Notes under the pieces: model-generated
What the model saw: the letters and a program-made list of their open reading frames with translations, nothing else
What the model was told of the DNA's origin: nothing
Databases searched by the model: none
Translations under genes and position numbers: made by a program
Assembly (NCBI RefSeq): GCF_012911845.1
Contig: NZ_JAAXCU010000010.1
Span: 1 to 34,779 of the forward strand
Length of the DNA stretch: 34,779 bases
Direction of reading: 5' to 3'
Source of the DNA: Bacillus sp. RO2
GTDB lineage: Bacteria; Bacillota; Bacilli; Bacillales; Bacillaceae_I
In this document: positions 7,477 through 16,750 of the stretch, piece by piece
Position numbering within the stretch: the stretch's first letter is position 1
How the letters are laid out: the number at the start of each line of letters is the position of its first letter

Positions 7477-9066
7477 TTAGTTAAGCTTCACACCGTGGAA
7501 GTAAGGTGTACCACTGAAGTCTACGAATAGACCGTTTGCACCGTTTGTTCCATAGTTGAAGTCAGGGTGTTGCAAGTAAACCATTGGAGCTTCGTCTACA
7601 AGGATTTCAGAGATTTCTTTGTAAGCTTCGTCACGTTTTGCTTGATCAGTTTCAGAACGAGCCAGGTCAAGTAACTCATCCACGCGGTCGTTAGCGTAGA
7701 ATGAACGGTTACCAGGAGCTCCGAATGCTGAAGAGTGGAATAGAGCGTATAGACCATAGTCAGCATCAGCTGTTACAGTAGTCCATCCAAGGATGAATAG
7801 TTCGTGCTCACCATTAGCAGTTGCATCAAGGAATGCACCCCACTCAATGATTTCAATGTTTACTTTGATGCCGATTTGGCTTAATTGATCTTGTACAAGT
7901 GTTGCGATTTGCTCACGCTCAGCGTTTGCAGAGTTTACATAAAGAGTTGTTTCAAATCCATCTTCAAAGCCAGCATCTGCAAGTAGTTGCTTTGCTGCTT
8001 CTACATCATATCCAAGTGGCTCAAGATCTTGGTAGTTACCTACAACTGTAGGAGCAAGTGGTCCAACAGCAGGTACACCTTGACCGTCTAAGATACCGTC
8101 AACGATATCAGTTTTGTTGATTGCCATAGAAATTGCTTGACGAACTTCTTTAATGTTGTAAGGCTCTTTATCCATATTGAAACCTAAGTAGTCCATACGA
8201 GTACCGCGAACGTTAGTTAATTCAATACCAGCGCTAGCCATACCTTCTACACGAGCAACGTCAGAAGCTCCGATTTGTGTAACGTTTGCTTCACCAGTTT
8301 CAAGCATTGCTACACGAGTAGATTGTTCAGGTACTACAACAAATTTAATGGAATCAAGTGCTGGCGCGCCATTCCAGTAATCAGCGTTTTTCTTTAATAC
8401 GATTTCAGAACCACGGTTCCAGTTGTCAAATACGAAAGGACCAGTACCAACTGGGTTTTCGTCAACTGTTTTACCGCCACTCTTTTCTTCTTCAATCGCA
8501 GAAGGAGCGATGATAGAACCAGCGTTATGTGCTAAGTGAGCTGGTAGTGGAGCGAAAGGCTTATCAGTAATAATATGAACTGTGTGGTCGTCTTTTACGA
8601 CAACTTCTTTAATCATATTAACTACGACTGCACGTGGAGATGCAGTTTCAGGATCTAAAATGCGGTCAAGTGTTAACTTAACAGCTTCTGCAGTAAAATC
8701 AGATCCATCGTGGAATTTAACGTCTGTACGTAATTTGAATTCCCAAGTAGTGTCATCAATAGCTTCAAAAGACTCAGCTAGTGAAGGTACTACAGTTCCG
8801 TCTGCTTCATATGCAGTTAAACGGTCAAAAATTTGCGTTGTTACGTTTGTTGTAGAAGTATCATTCATACCATGAGGGTCAAGTGTTGGAGCATCCGCAC
8901 CAACTACGAATGATAATTCGCCACCTTCTTGACCTGCAACTTCTTCACCGTCACCAGAACCACCGTTGTTTGTGGATCCGCTGCTGTTGTTTCCGCCACT
9001 ACATGCCGAAAGAACTAGCATAAGTGAAAGCAGAAGCAAGAAAAACACATTCTTTTTTGCTTTCAT
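7477..9066 (-). CDS. Dipeptide/glutathione-type ABC transporter substrate-binding lipoprotein
   Basis: A 529-residue family 5 extracellular solute-binding protein (SBP_bac_5). It has a lipoprotein signal, positively charged MKAKKN, a hydrophobic core, and lipobox LSAC with the lipidated Cys at about residue 22, followed by a Ser/Gly/Asn linker. The mature part begins GGELSFVVGADAPTLDPHG, and the family pattern PVGTGPFVFDNW is clear. Overall it resembles proteins annotated as glutathione (GsiB-like) or dipeptide (DppE) binding proteins; the ligand is not certain. It is transcribed divergently from the permease/ATPase operon at 9435-13317, which has no binding protein of its own, so the two units most likely form one importer. 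AGGGGGTAA precedes the start. A sigma-A promoter is visible at 9136-9164. Confidence 0.9.
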   Translation of the reverse strand: MKAKKNVFFLLLLSLMLVLSACSGGNNSSGSTNNGGSGDGEEVAGQEGGELSFVVGADAPTLDPHGMNDTSTTNVTTQIFDRLTAYEADGTVVPSLAESFEAIDDTTWEFKLRTDVKFHDGSDFTAEAVKLTLDRILDPETASPRAVVVNMIKEVVVKDDHTVHIITDKPFAPLPAHLAHNAGSIIAPSAIEEEKSGGKTVDENPVGTGPFVFDNWNRGSEIVLKKNADYWNGAPALDSIKFVVVPEQSTRVAMLETGEANVTQIGASDVARVEGMASAGIELTNVRGTRMDYLGFNMDKEPYNIKEVRQAISMAINKTDIVDGILDGQGVPAVGPLAPTVVGNYQDLEPLGYDVEAAKQLLADAGFEDGFETTLYVNSANAEREQIATLVQDQLSQIGIKVNIEIIEWGAFLDATANGEHELFILGWTTVTADADYGLYALFHSSAFGAPGNRSFYANDRVDELLDLARSETDQAKRDEAYKEISEILVDEAPMVYLQHPDFNYGTNGANGLFVDFSGTPYFHGVKLN

Positions 9067-9135
9067 GTAAAATTACCCCCTAAATATTTTGTTGATACAA
9101 GTTTGTAATCAATGGATAAGCCACGATTGATTTTT

Positions 9136-9164
9136 ATAATAATCTAAAAACTGAAAATTCACAA
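9136..9164 (-). promoter_or_regulatory. Sigma-A-like promoter of the binding-protein gene, with CodY-like half site
   Basis: On the minus strand, TTGTGA (9159-9164), a 17-bp spacer and TATTAT (9136-9141) lie about 70 nt before the lipoprotein start. On the plus strand the spacer contains CTGAAAATT (9151-9159), which matches the right half of the CodY box (AATTTTCWGAAAATT); the left half does not match. CodY control of peptide transporters is well known in Bacillus, but this match is only partial. Confidence 0.5.
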
Positions 9165-9335
9165 GAGTTCTTTTGCAAGAAATTTTAACAAATTTATTAT
9201 TTTTGTAATAATGTGGGGCTAGTTTTCTATTAATATTACGTTTTTGTTAATTTTTTCATGTATATAATGAAGAATATTATTAAATTTATTTTCAATGATT
9301 CTCAAAATTAAGTATGATGAGACTCTTTAAAACTA

Positions 9336-9364
9336 TTGTAATATTACAAAATAATCGCTATTAT
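9336..9364 (+). promoter_or_regulatory. Promoter of the permease/ATPase operon with overlapping palindromic operator
   Basis: TTGTAA (9336-9341), a 17-bp spacer and TATTAT (9359-9364) fit a sigma-A promoter. The -35 box is embedded in a perfect 14-bp palindrome, TTGTAATATTACAA (9336-9349), which looks like a repressor site. The regulator is unknown. The start codon is about 70 nt downstream. Confidence 0.5.
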
Positions 9365-9434
9365 AGTAGCTAGCTGTGTTGAAAATTTAGAATTATTAAG
9401 AATGTTACAAACAGATGAAGGGATGAGAAGAACC

Positions 9435-10334
9435 ATGAGTCAACCACAACCTCAAACGACAACGGGTGTTCCGGTTAAAGTGGAAAGTGCAAAATCACTA
9501 AGATGGAAAACTTTCTACAAAAGAATGGCTAAAAATAAAGCCGCCATGGCAGGGGTTATAATTATATTAGCTGTCGTAATACTCGGAACGCTTGCCCCAG
9601 TACTAGCTACCCATGAACCAAATACAACGAATGTAATGGATAAGCTTCAAGGGCCATCTTCTGAGCACTATTTAGGTACAGACGAATTAGGTAGGGATAT
9701 ATTCAGTCGTTTACTGTATGGAACAAAAATTTCTTTAGGAATTGGATTCGTCTCGACAATCTTGGGGGCGATAGCAGGAGTATCTCTAGGAATTGTTGCA
9801 GGCTATTATGGTAGATGGGTTGATAGTCTAATAATGAGAATTTGCGATGTATTACTTGCTTTTCCAGGAATATTACTGGCATTAGCAATAGTTAGTGTAC
9901 TAGGAGCCAGCACGAGAAATGTAATTATTGCAGTAGCATTCTATGCGGTACCGTCTTTCGCAAGAATTGTACGGGGATCTACATTAAGTGTGAAGAAACT
10001 AGAATATGTAGATGCAATTAAAGCGATGGGAGCAAAAGATGGAAGAATTATTTTCCGTCATATACTTCCAAATATTATGTCGCCAATTATTGTACAAGCA
10101 ACTCTTTATATCGCGTCAGCAATTATTACTGCAAGTGCTCTATCCTTCCTCGGAATGGGAACAAAACCACCTACTCCTGAATGGGGAGCGATGCTAAGCC
10201 AAGGACGTGCTTATTTAACGCAAGCTCCGCATATTACGTTATTCCCTGGACTTGTCATCTTGCTCGTTGTTATTGGATTTAACATGATGGGTGACGGACT
10301 GCGAGATGCATTAGATCCAAAATCGAGAAAATAA
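9435..10334 (+). CDS. Dipeptide-type ABC transporter permease (DppC/OppC family)
   Basis: A 299-residue inner-membrane permease with an N-terminal cytosolic segment and an OppC-type TM1 (about 35-57). The GTDELGRDIFSRLLYG motif follows, and the EAA loop EYVDAIKAMGAKDGRIIFRH docks the ATPase. The C terminus is GDGLRDALDPK, as in the family. The ATG at 9435 (MSQPQPQ) is preferred: AAGGG lies 12 nt and GAGAAG 4 nt upstream, while the ATG at 9402 has no ribosome site. It is the first gene of a C-B-D-F operon. Compare the second copy at 16751, which has a large insertion this one lacks. Confidence 0.9.
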   Translation: MSQPQPQTTTGVPVKVESAKSLRWKTFYKRMAKNKAAMAGVIIILAVVILGTLAPVLATHEPNTTNVMDKLQGPSSEHYLGTDELGRDIFSRLLYGTKISLGIGFVSTILGAIAGVSLGIVAGYYGRWVDSLIMRICDVLLAFPGILLALAIVSVLGASTRNVIIAVAFYAVPSFARIVRGSTLSVKKLEYVDAIKAMGAKDGRIIFRHILPNIMSPIIVQATLYIASAIITASALSFLGMGTKPPTPEWGAMLSQGRAYLTQAPHITLFPGLVILLVVIGFNMMGDGLRDALDPKSRK

Positions 10335-10355
10335 TGGAGAAGAAGGTGAATTAAC

Positions 10356-11282
10356 ATGTTGATTTTTATCATACGAAGACTTTTACAAACAATCCCGGTA
10401 TTGTTTGGGGTGACATTAGCAGTTTTCATGATGGTGCACTTAATTCCCGGAGATGCTGCACAGATTATGGCAGGGGAACAAGCAAGTCCGGAACAGATAG
10501 AAGCGATGAGGGACAAGCTGGGCTTAAACGACCCTTACCATGTTCAATATCTAAACTATATTAGTAATGCAGTACAAGGGGATCTTGGTACATCTGTACG
10601 AACAAACCGTGATGTTACTTCAGAGATATTTACAGATAGAATTTGGATAACTGTTGAACTTGCAATTTGGGGAACTATTATTTCTGTGTTTCTTGGTCTG
10701 ATTGCAGGAATTATATCTGCAACTAGAAAATATTCCATTGCCGATACATCCCTTATGATTGTGGCCTTATTCGGAGTTTCCATGCCAAACTTCTGGCTTG
10801 GAATCATGTTGATCTATTTATTCTCAGTTAACCTTGGCTGGTTACCTGTTGCAGGGTGGGGAAATGACTGGAAACAGATGGTGCTACCGGTAATTACTCT
10901 AGGTACTGGTGGTGCGGCCATCATAGCAAGGATGACTCGTTCTAGTATGCTTGATGTTATCGATCAGGATTACATCCGGACTGCTTATGCAAAAGGTGTA
11001 AGTGATAAATATGTCATATATAAACATGCTTTAAGAAATGCATTAATCCCTGTAGTTACAGTAGTAGGTCTACAGTTTGGTACGTTGCTTGGTGGAGCTG
11101 TAATAACAGAGACGGTATTTGCAATCAATGGAATAGGTCGTTTAATCATCAGTTCCATTACAATGAGAGATTTTCCAATGGTACAAGGAACCATTCTTGT
11201 TTGTACATTGTTATTCGTGTTGGTGAACTTCCTTGTAGATATAACCTACCGAATGATTAACAAGCGTATAGACCTTAACTAA
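10356..11282 (+). CDS. Dipeptide-type ABC transporter permease (DppB/OppB family)
   Basis: A 308-residue permease with TM1 at residues 9-30, the extracellular loop [16 protein letters not shown] typical of DppB/OppB, and further helices. The EAA loop reads [29 protein letters not shown], followed by [18 protein letters not shown]. It partners the DppC-type permease encoded 21 nt upstream. GAAGGTG gives a good ribosome site before ATG 10356. The C-before-B order is reversed compared with the second transporter in this window. Confidence 0.92.
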   Translation: MLIFIIRRLLQTIPVLFGVTLAVFMMVHLIPGDAAQIMAGEQASPEQIEAMRDKLGLNDPYHVQYLNYISNAVQGDLGTSVRTNRDVTSEIFTDRIWITVELAIWGTIISVFLGLIAGIISATRKYSIADTSLMIVALFGVSMPNFWLGIMLIYLFSVNLGWLPVAGWGNDWKQMVLPVITLGTGGAAIIARMTRSSMLDVIDQDYIRTAYAKGVSDKYVIYKHALRNALIPVVTVVGLQFGTLLGGAVITETVFAINGIGRLIISSITMRDFPMVQGTILVCTLLFVLVNFLVDITYRMINKRIDLN

Positions 11283-11297
11283 AGGACGGTGAAAAAA

Positions 11298-12311
11298 ATG
11301 ACAACAGCTAAAAGCGAGCACATATTAGAAGTAAAAGATTTAAGAACTTCCTTTTTCACTGATGAAGGAGAAGTCAAAGCAGTTGATGGTGTAGATTTTT
11401 CTATTGAAAAAGGGAAAACACTAGGAGTTGTAGGAGAGTCAGGATCTGGTAAAAGTATTACCTCTCTTTCTATCATGCGTCTTGGTGCTGGGAAAATTAT
11501 CGGTGGTGAAATCGTATTTAAAGGTGAAAACCTTTTGGATAAATCGAAAAAAGAGATGATGAACCTTCGAGGGAATAATATTTCAATGATTTTCCAAGAA
11601 CCAATGACATCACTTAACCCGACATTAACCTGTGGAGAGCAAATTGCGGAATCCGTTCGTATTCACCAAAAGCTGGGTCGCAAGGCTGCATGGGTAAAAG
11701 CGGTGGATATGCTCCGCTTAGTTGGTATCCCATCTCCTGAAAAACGTGCAAAACAATATCCTTTCGAACTATCAGGTGGTATGCGTCAACGTGTCATGAT
11801 TGCGATTGCGCTAGCTTGTAACCCTGAACTGTTGATTGCCGATGAACCTACTACTGCTTTGGATGTAACCATTCAAGCGCAAATTCTTGATTTGATGAAA
11901 AAATTGCAAGATGAGCTTGGGACGTCGCTTATGTTAATTACCCATGACCTTGGTGTTGTAGCGGAAATGTGTGACAAGGTAGCGGTAATGTATTGCGGAA
12001 AAGTGGTAGAATACGCAGATGTTCAAACCATCTTCTCAAGCCCGAAACATCCTTACACGGTTGGTCTATTAAACTCTGTTCCAAAGCATGATCAGGATGT
12101 GGAAGGGGACCTGTCTGTTATTGATGGGGCAGTGCCAAGTCCTTTCAACCTGCCACAGGGCTGCCGCTTTGCACCTCGTTGTCCGCATGCGAAAGACATT
12201 TGTCACAGCAGTTTGCCGGACCTGAAAGAAACAGAAGATGGCGATCAGGTTCGTTGCTGGATCTATACAGAGAAGTGGGAAGATGAGGAGGTTGCTGCTA
12301 GCCATGAGTAA
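11298..12311 (+). CDS. Oligopeptide/dipeptide transporter ATPase (DppD/OppD family)
   Basis: A 337-residue ABC ATPase. It has Walker A GESGSGKS, signature LSGGMRQRV, Walker [13 protein letters not shown] and the H-loop THDLGVVAE. The C-terminal extension (oligo_HPY region) has the Cys cluster [14 protein letters not shown], seen in Opp/Dpp ATPases and associated with an Fe-S site in some homologues. I chose ATG 11298, which AAGGACGGTG precedes by 6 nt; GTG 11289 lies within that ribosome site. Its stop overlaps the next start by 8 nt, giving translational coupling. Confidence 0.93.
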   Translation: MTTAKSEHILEVKDLRTSFFTDEGEVKAVDGVDFSIEKGKTLGVVGESGSGKSITSLSIMRLGAGKIIGGEIVFKGENLLDKSKKEMMNLRGNNISMIFQEPMTSLNPTLTCGEQIAESVRIHQKLGRKAAWVKAVDMLRLVGIPSPEKRAKQYPFELSGGMRQRVMIAIALACNPELLIADEPTTALDVTIQAQILDLMKKLQDELGTSLMLITHDLGVVAEMCDKVAVMYCGKVVEYADVQTIFSSPKHPYTVGLLNSVPKHDQDVEGDLSVIDGAVPSPFNLPQGCRFAPRCPHAKDICHSSLPDLKETEDGDQVRCWIYTEKWEDEEVAASHE

Positions 12312-13317
12312 TCAAACATTATTAGAAGTGAAAAACCTTAAACAATACTTTCCTATTAAAGGTGGAATCTTCGGAAGAACGATTAACCATGTCAAAGCAG
12401 TAGATGACATCAGTTTTTCCGTGAAGGAAGGGGAAACAGTAAGTATCGTTGGAGAGTCCGGTTGCGGAAAGTCCACAACAGGTCGTGCAATCCTACGTCT
12501 GGACAATCCTTATTCCGGAGAAGTAAGTTTCCAAGGGGAAGATTTACTTGCTTTAAATAAATCTCAAATGAGAAAAAAACGTAAGGATCTGCAAATTATT
12601 TTCCAAGATCCCTATGCTTCATTAAACCCTCGTCAAACAGTTAGCCAAATTTTAGAGGAAGCATTAGAAATTCAGAATGTTGTCCCTCGTAAAGACCGTC
12701 GCAAAAAAATCGTTGAATTGCTTGAAACGGTTGGAATTGGTGCTCACCAGGTTGACCGTCACCCACATGAATTCAGTGGAGGGCAACGTCAGCGAATTGG
12801 TATAGCGCGGGCATTATCAGTGGACCCGAAGTTGATTGTATGTGATGAAGCTGTATCTGCATTGGATGTATCAATCCAAGCGCAGGTATTGAACCTGTTG
12901 AAAAGATTACAACGTGAGTATAACTTGACGTATTTGTTTATCTCCCATGACCTTGGGGTTGTACGTCATATTTCCGATAGAATCATCGTAATGTATTTAG
13001 GTAAAATTGTAGAAATTGCTGATAAGGATGCCCTTTTTGCTAATCCACAGCATCCTTATACAAAAGCGTTACTATCTGCGATACCAAGTACTGATCTTGG
13101 GAAGAAGAAAGAGCGCATCATTCTAAAAGGTGATGTTCCTTCTCCAATTGATCCACCTGCTGGATGCCGTTTCCATACACGTTGTCCTTATGCATTCGAT
13201 CGTTGCAGAACGGAAGAACCAAAGCTTCATGGGATTCCTGGTGTAAACCAGCAATCTGCATGCCACTTGGTGGAAGACGGAGCAGTTGATTTCTCTCAAT
13301 TGAAGGCGAATTATTAA
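12304..13317 (+). CDS. Oligopeptide/dipeptide transporter ATPase (DppF/OppF family)
   Basis: A 337-residue second ATPase of the importer. It has Walker [11 protein letters not shown]-loop [11 protein letters not shown], signature [15 protein letters not shown], a Walker B of the form [10 protein letters not shown], and the C-terminal Cys cluster [17 protein letters not shown] 12304 with GAGGAGGT upstream is the start; a longer reading from 12238 lies inside the preceding gene and is not supported. Last gene of the operon, with a terminator 16 nt downstream. Confidence 0.93.
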   Translation: MSNQTLLEVKNLKQYFPIKGGIFGRTINHVKAVDDISFSVKEGETVSIVGESGCGKSTTGRAILRLDNPYSGEVSFQGEDLLALNKSQMRKKRKDLQIIFQDPYASLNPRQTVSQILEEALEIQNVVPRKDRRKKIVELLETVGIGAHQVDRHPHEFSGGQRQRIGIARALSVDPKLIVCDEAVSALDVSIQAQVLNLLKRLQREYNLTYLFISHDLGVVRHISDRIIVMYLGKIVEIADKDALFANPQHPYTKALLSAIPSTDLGKKKERIILKGDVPSPIDPPAGCRFHTRCPYAFDRCRTEEPKLHGIPGVNQQSACHLVEDGAVDFSQLKANY

Positions 13318-13333
13318 TAGTTTTTTGGAAGGG

Positions 13334-13366
13334 CCACTCTCAGCGGGTTGTTGAGGGTGGTTTTTT
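13334..13366 (+). terminator. Terminator of the first peptide transporter operon
   Basis: CCACTCTCA (13334-13342) pairs with TGAGGGTGG (13352-13360), followed by six T. The 52-bp array starts 17 nt later, so the array probably lies outside the operon transcript. Confidence 0.88.
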
Positions 13367-13382
13367 GTGTTTGTTTTTTATT

Positions 13383-13849
13383 GTATGACGACGGGCAAGA
13401 GTGAAAAAGCAGGTGACCGGTCGTCATAGGAGGTGTATGACGACGTGCAAGAGTGAAAAAGCAGGTGATCGGTCGTCATAGGAGGCGTATGACGACGTGA
13501 AAGAGCGAAAAAGCAGGTGACCGGTCGTCATAGGAGGCGTATGACGACGTGAAAGAGCGAAAAGCGGGGGACCGGTCGTCATACGAGGTGTATGACGCCC
13601 CGCAAGAGTGAAAAAGCAGGTGACCGGTCGTCATACGAGGCGTATGACGACGTGAAAGAGCGAAAAAGCAGGTGACCGGTCGTCATAGGAGGCGTATGAC
13701 GACGTGAAAGAGCAAAATAGCGGGTGACCGGTCGTCATAGAAGTTGTATGACGCCCCGCAAGAGTGAAAAAACATTGGACCGGTCGTCATAGAAGGCGTA
13801 TGACGCCAGGAAAAAGTGAAAAAACAAAGGAGCAGACATCATAGAAGCT
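13383..13849 (+). repeat. 52-bp tandem repeat array 2
   Basis: Nine units start at 13383, 13435, 13487, 13539, 13590, 13642, 13694, 13746 and 13798. All are 52 bp except the fourth (51), and the last is degenerate. Each unit opens GTATGACGAC or GTATGACGCC and carries GGTCGTCATA at positions 37-46. TATGACGAC and GTCGTCATA are perfect 9-bp inverted repeats, so adjacent units form the dyad GTCGTCATA-N7-TATGACGAC. Two subtypes alternate (ACGTGAAAGAGC against CCCCGCAAGAGT after position 8). The array lies between a terminator and the sigma-54 promoter region. No ORF, no spacers. Confidence 0.96.
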
Positions 13850-13889
13850 ATATTAAGTCCTATAACATGCTTTCCATATCTCCAGTCCG

Positions 13890-14010
13890 AATTCTATTTC
13901 ACCAAAAAACACCAAAAACAACCAGAAAACACAACAAAAAAACCAATAAACCCCAATAAAAGCAACCAAAAGATTTCTCCCACCCCAAACACCCACCATA
14001 CTGCACCTCT
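13890..14010. other. C/A-rich, G-depleted tract upstream of the sigma-54 promoter
   Basis: Over about 110 bp the plus strand is almost only A and C with about four G. No gene or clear enhancer-like dyad is seen. A sigma-54 activator normally binds 80-200 bp upstream, which is exactly here or at the edge of array 2, but I cannot point to a specific site. Confidence 0.5.
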
Positions 14011-14037
14011 CATATAAATATTTTGAATATTCCATTC

Positions 14038-14054
14038 TTGGCACGCTTCTTGCA
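14038..14054 (+). promoter_or_regulatory. Sigma-54 (SigL) promoter of the cyanophycin-type operon
   Basis: TTGGCAC (14038-14044), five bases, then TTGCA (14050-14054) match the -24/-12 consensus TGGCAC-N5-TTGCW perfectly, with GG at 14040-14041 and GC at 14052-14053. Transcription would start near 14065, about 40 nt before the first gene. A sigma-54 activator is encoded at the end of the same cluster (23945-26020). Confidence 0.92.
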
Positions 14055-14106
14055 TTTATCACTAATGAGAATAAAAACATAATTCACAAAGGGGAGAATC
14101 AACCGT

Positions 14107-15741
14107 ATGCAATGGCAATTACGAAAACAGAGTAAAGCAAAATGGATGATGCAGTATTTATTAATTTTCTGTCTACTTTTTCTTGCAGCGTGTAGTTCAA
14201 ACACAACAAGCAACAACACTAATAATCAACCAGACCAGAACACAAATAAAAACAATACCCCAGAAGAAACAGCAGAAGCTAGTGGCGAGTTAACAGTCGG
14301 TATTGAAGCCGAACCAACATCCTTAGATCCGTTCAACTCAACAGACGGTAACTCTGCAACCGTTCAAAGCACCATGTTTGAAGGATTCCTACGTTTTGAC
14401 GAAAAGATGAACCTTATACCTGTTCTTGCAACAGAATATAACTTTAATGAAGATGCAACGGAAATTACTTTCACTCTCCAACAGGGAGTCAAGTTCCATG
14501 ACGGGACAGATTTCAATGCAGAAGTAGCAAAAGAAAATTTAGACTTTGTCCGTGATGCGGAAAACGGCTCAGCTCGTGCATCCTTTTTCTCTTTTATCAG
14601 TGAAGTGACAGTTAATGATGAATACAGCATCACTATTAAATCGGAAGAGCCTAACTCCGCCATGGCATCTTATATGGCGCATTCTTCCGCATCTTTCAAA
14701 TCACCGGAAGAACTGAAAAAGAAAAAAGAAGATCCTGACTATAACCTTGACCGTAATCCTGTCGGCACTGGACCATTCAAATTCCAAGAGTGGAAAGACA
14801 GCGAACAAATTGTTGTGACAAAAAATGATGGCTATTGGAACACCCAAGAACAACCAAAAGTCGACAGCATTACCTTCCTGCCAATTGTTGAAGCAAGTAC
14901 TCGTGTCAATAAGCTGAAAACAGGAGAGGTGGATGTAATCTTCCCAATCCCAACGCTTAATGCCAAAGAACTTGAACAGGAAGAGAACGTTGATTTATAT
15001 GTGGGATCATCTACAAACGTTTTCTATATCGGAATGAATTTTCAAGAGGAGAAATACAAAGACCTGAAAGTTCGTCGAGCGATGAACCATGCAGTTGATA
15101 AGGATGGGCTTATCGCGCAGATTGCTGATGGATATGCACAAGTGGCGGATTCCGCTATCGCTCCTGCTGTTTATGGATATGCAGGGCAAAATGTATATGA
15201 ACATGACAAGGAACTTGCAAAAGAATTACTGAAAGAAGCAGGAATGGAAGAAGGGTTCAAAGCAACATTATGGACAAGAAATACAACAGAATTTGTTTCT
15301 GTTGCGGAGTATGTTGCCATTCAATTGAAAGAGATCGGCATTGATGTGGAAGTACAGGCATTTGAAAGTGGTACCCTTTTTGAAATGTTAGATGCAGGGG
15401 AAAAGACGGATCTTTGGATTGGCCGTTGGTCACCGGGTACAGGTGAGGCTGATTATGGATTACGACCAAACTTTGCATCTGATCGTGTACCGCCAAACTT
15501 CAATAACTCCGGCTTTTATATTAATGAAGAATTGGACGGTCTGTTTGACGATGCCCTTCGTACTCCTGACCAGGATCAAGCATTATCCATCTATGCGGAT
15601 ATTCAAATGAAAATTTATGAGGACGCTCCATGGGTATTCTTGCATATTCCAGACACCATCATTGCAAAAGGGAAAGATGTAAATGGTATTTATGTTCTTC
15701 CTTCAGGGGGAGTACATCTTAATTTAGTAGAAAAACAATAA
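14107..15741 (+). CDS. Peptide ABC transporter substrate-binding lipoprotein (putative beta-Asp-Arg binder)
   Basis: A 544-residue SBP_bac_5 lipoprotein. The N terminus is basic, followed by a hydrophobic core and lipobox LAAC (Cys near residue 30), then an Asn/Thr-rich linker. The mature part begins GELTVGIEAEPTSLDPFNS and carries the family pattern NPVGTGPFKFQEW. GGGGAG precedes ATG 14107. It is the first gene after the sigma-54 promoter and is followed by a strong hairpin, then the permease and ATPase genes. The family binds di- and oligopeptides. Because a cyanophycinase and an isoaspartyl dipeptidase are in the same cluster, the likely ligand is beta-aspartyl-arginine; this is inference. 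Confidence 0.9.
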   Translation: MQWQLRKQSKAKWMMQYLLIFCLLFLAACSSNTTSNNTNNQPDQNTNKNNTPEETAEASGELTVGIEAEPTSLDPFNSTDGNSATVQSTMFEGFLRFDEKMNLIPVLATEYNFNEDATEITFTLQQGVKFHDGTDFNAEVAKENLDFVRDAENGSARASFFSFISEVTVNDEYSITIKSEEPNSAMASYMAHSSASFKSPEELKKKKEDPDYNLDRNPVGTGPFKFQEWKDSEQIVVTKNDGYWNTQEQPKVDSITFLPIVEASTRVNKLKTGEVDVIFPIPTLNAKELEQEENVDLYVGSSTNVFYIGMNFQEEKYKDLKVRRAMNHAVDKDGLIAQIADGYAQVADSAIAPAVYGYAGQNVYEHDKELAKELLKEAGMEEGFKATLWTRNTTEFVSVAEYVAIQLKEIGIDVEVQAFESGTLFEMLDAGEKTDLWIGRWSPGTGEADYGLRPNFASDRVPPNFNNSGFYINEELDGLFDDALRTPDQDQALSIYADIQMKIYEDAPWVFLHIPDTIIAKGKDVNGIYVLPSGGVHLNLVEKQ

Positions 15742-15748
15742 TAGAAAA

Positions 15749-15782
15749 TAGACTCATAGGTCCTGAGAAACCTATGAGTCTA
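15749..15782 (+). terminator. Intercistronic hairpin between binding-protein and permease genes
   Basis: A perfect 13-bp stem, TAGACTCATAGGT (15749-15761) with ACCTATGAGTCTA (15770-15782), has an 8-nt loop and no proper U-tract. It probably acts as a leaky terminator or 3'-end stabiliser giving more binding protein than permease, a common arrangement in ABC importer operons. Confidence 0.75.
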
Positions 15783-15807
15783 CTCTTTATAAGAAGAGGT
15801 GGACTGC

Positions 15808-16731
15808 GTGATTCAATTTGCAATCAGAAGAATTATTGGCATGATTCCTATTTTACTTATCATTACGATTATTGCTTTTTTATTTGTGCACTTAACTCCA
15901 GGAGATCCGATACGCATCATGTACGGAGCAGAGTTGGATCAAGAAACATACCAAACGTTGAGAGCGAAGGAAGGATTCGATCAACCACTCATCTATCAGT
16001 ACGGTACCTATATGTATAACATGTTGGTACATGGCGATTTTGGGTCTTCCTACCGGACAAAAACGGAAGTGTCTACTGAAATTATGAGGCGGTTTGGTTT
16101 TACATTTACCTTAACGATGCTTGCGATGTTCTGGGCAATCCTTATTGGTATTTTTGTCGGGATTATTTCCGCTACGAAAAGAAATACGGTGTGGGACCGA
16201 CTTGGAATGGTATCTGCGATTACAGCGCTAAGTGTTCCAGAGTTCTGGTTCGGCCTGATGGTCATGCAGATATTTGCTGTGCAGCTTGGGTGGTTTCCGA
16301 CAAGTGGAAGCGGAACATTCGCTCATATTTTCCTCCCATCCATCACGTTGGGATTTGGAGTTGCGGCGACGATTGTAAGGTTTACAAGATCTAGTGTTCT
16401 GGAGGTAATGAGAGAGGACTATGTAAGGACTGCCAGAGCAAAAGGCCAGAAAGAATCGGTTGTTGCGTGGAGTCACGTGTTAAGGAATGCACTCATCCCA
16501 GTTGTGACCATGACAGGACTTCAGTTTGGATTCCTCATTGGGGGAGCGGTAGTAGTGGAACAAGTATTTGCTTGGCCTGGACTAGGGTCATACCTTGTCG
16601 ACTCCATTCTCGCAAGGGATTATCCAGTCATTCAGGCATTGATTTTACTGTTCTCTTTTCAGTTTTTAGTTGTCAATCTATTAGTGGATATTAGTTACGG
16701 ATTTCTGAACCCTCAAATTAGATACGATTAA
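15808..16731 (+). CDS. Peptide ABC transporter permease (DppB/OppB family)
   Basis: A 307-residue permease beginning MIQFAIRRIIGMIPIL. The family loop VHLTPGDPIRIMYG follows TM1, and the EAA loop reads [29 protein letters not shown], followed by GGAVVVEQVFAWPGLGSYL. The GTG at 15808 is chosen because AGAGGTG lies 6 nt upstream; GTG 15799 overlaps that site. It would pair with the unusual permease at 16751. Second gene of the sigma-54 operon. Confidence 0.92.
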   Translation: MIQFAIRRIIGMIPILLIITIIAFLFVHLTPGDPIRIMYGAELDQETYQTLRAKEGFDQPLIYQYGTYMYNMLVHGDFGSSYRTKTEVSTEIMRRFGFTFTLTMLAMFWAILIGIFVGIISATKRNTVWDRLGMVSAITALSVPEFWFGLMVMQIFAVQLGWFPTSGSGTFAHIFLPSITLGFGVAATIVRFTRSSVLEVMREDYVRTARAKGQKESVVAWSHVLRNALIPVVTMTGLQFGFLIGGAVVVEQVFAWPGLGSYLVDSILARDYPVIQALILLFSFQFLVVNLLVDISYGFLNPQIRYD

Positions 16732-16750
16732 TAGTAAAGGAGACAAAACT

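Noticed and set aside
8582-8875. 97-residue ORF opposite the binding-protein gene, and similar antisense frames elsewhere
   Set aside because: They are shadows of strongly supported coding frames, with no ribosome sites and biased composition.
13383-13849. Possible CRISPR array
   Set aside because: The whole 52-bp unit is repeated with no unique spacers and no cas genes are nearby; the same holds for the arrays at 1 and 34232.
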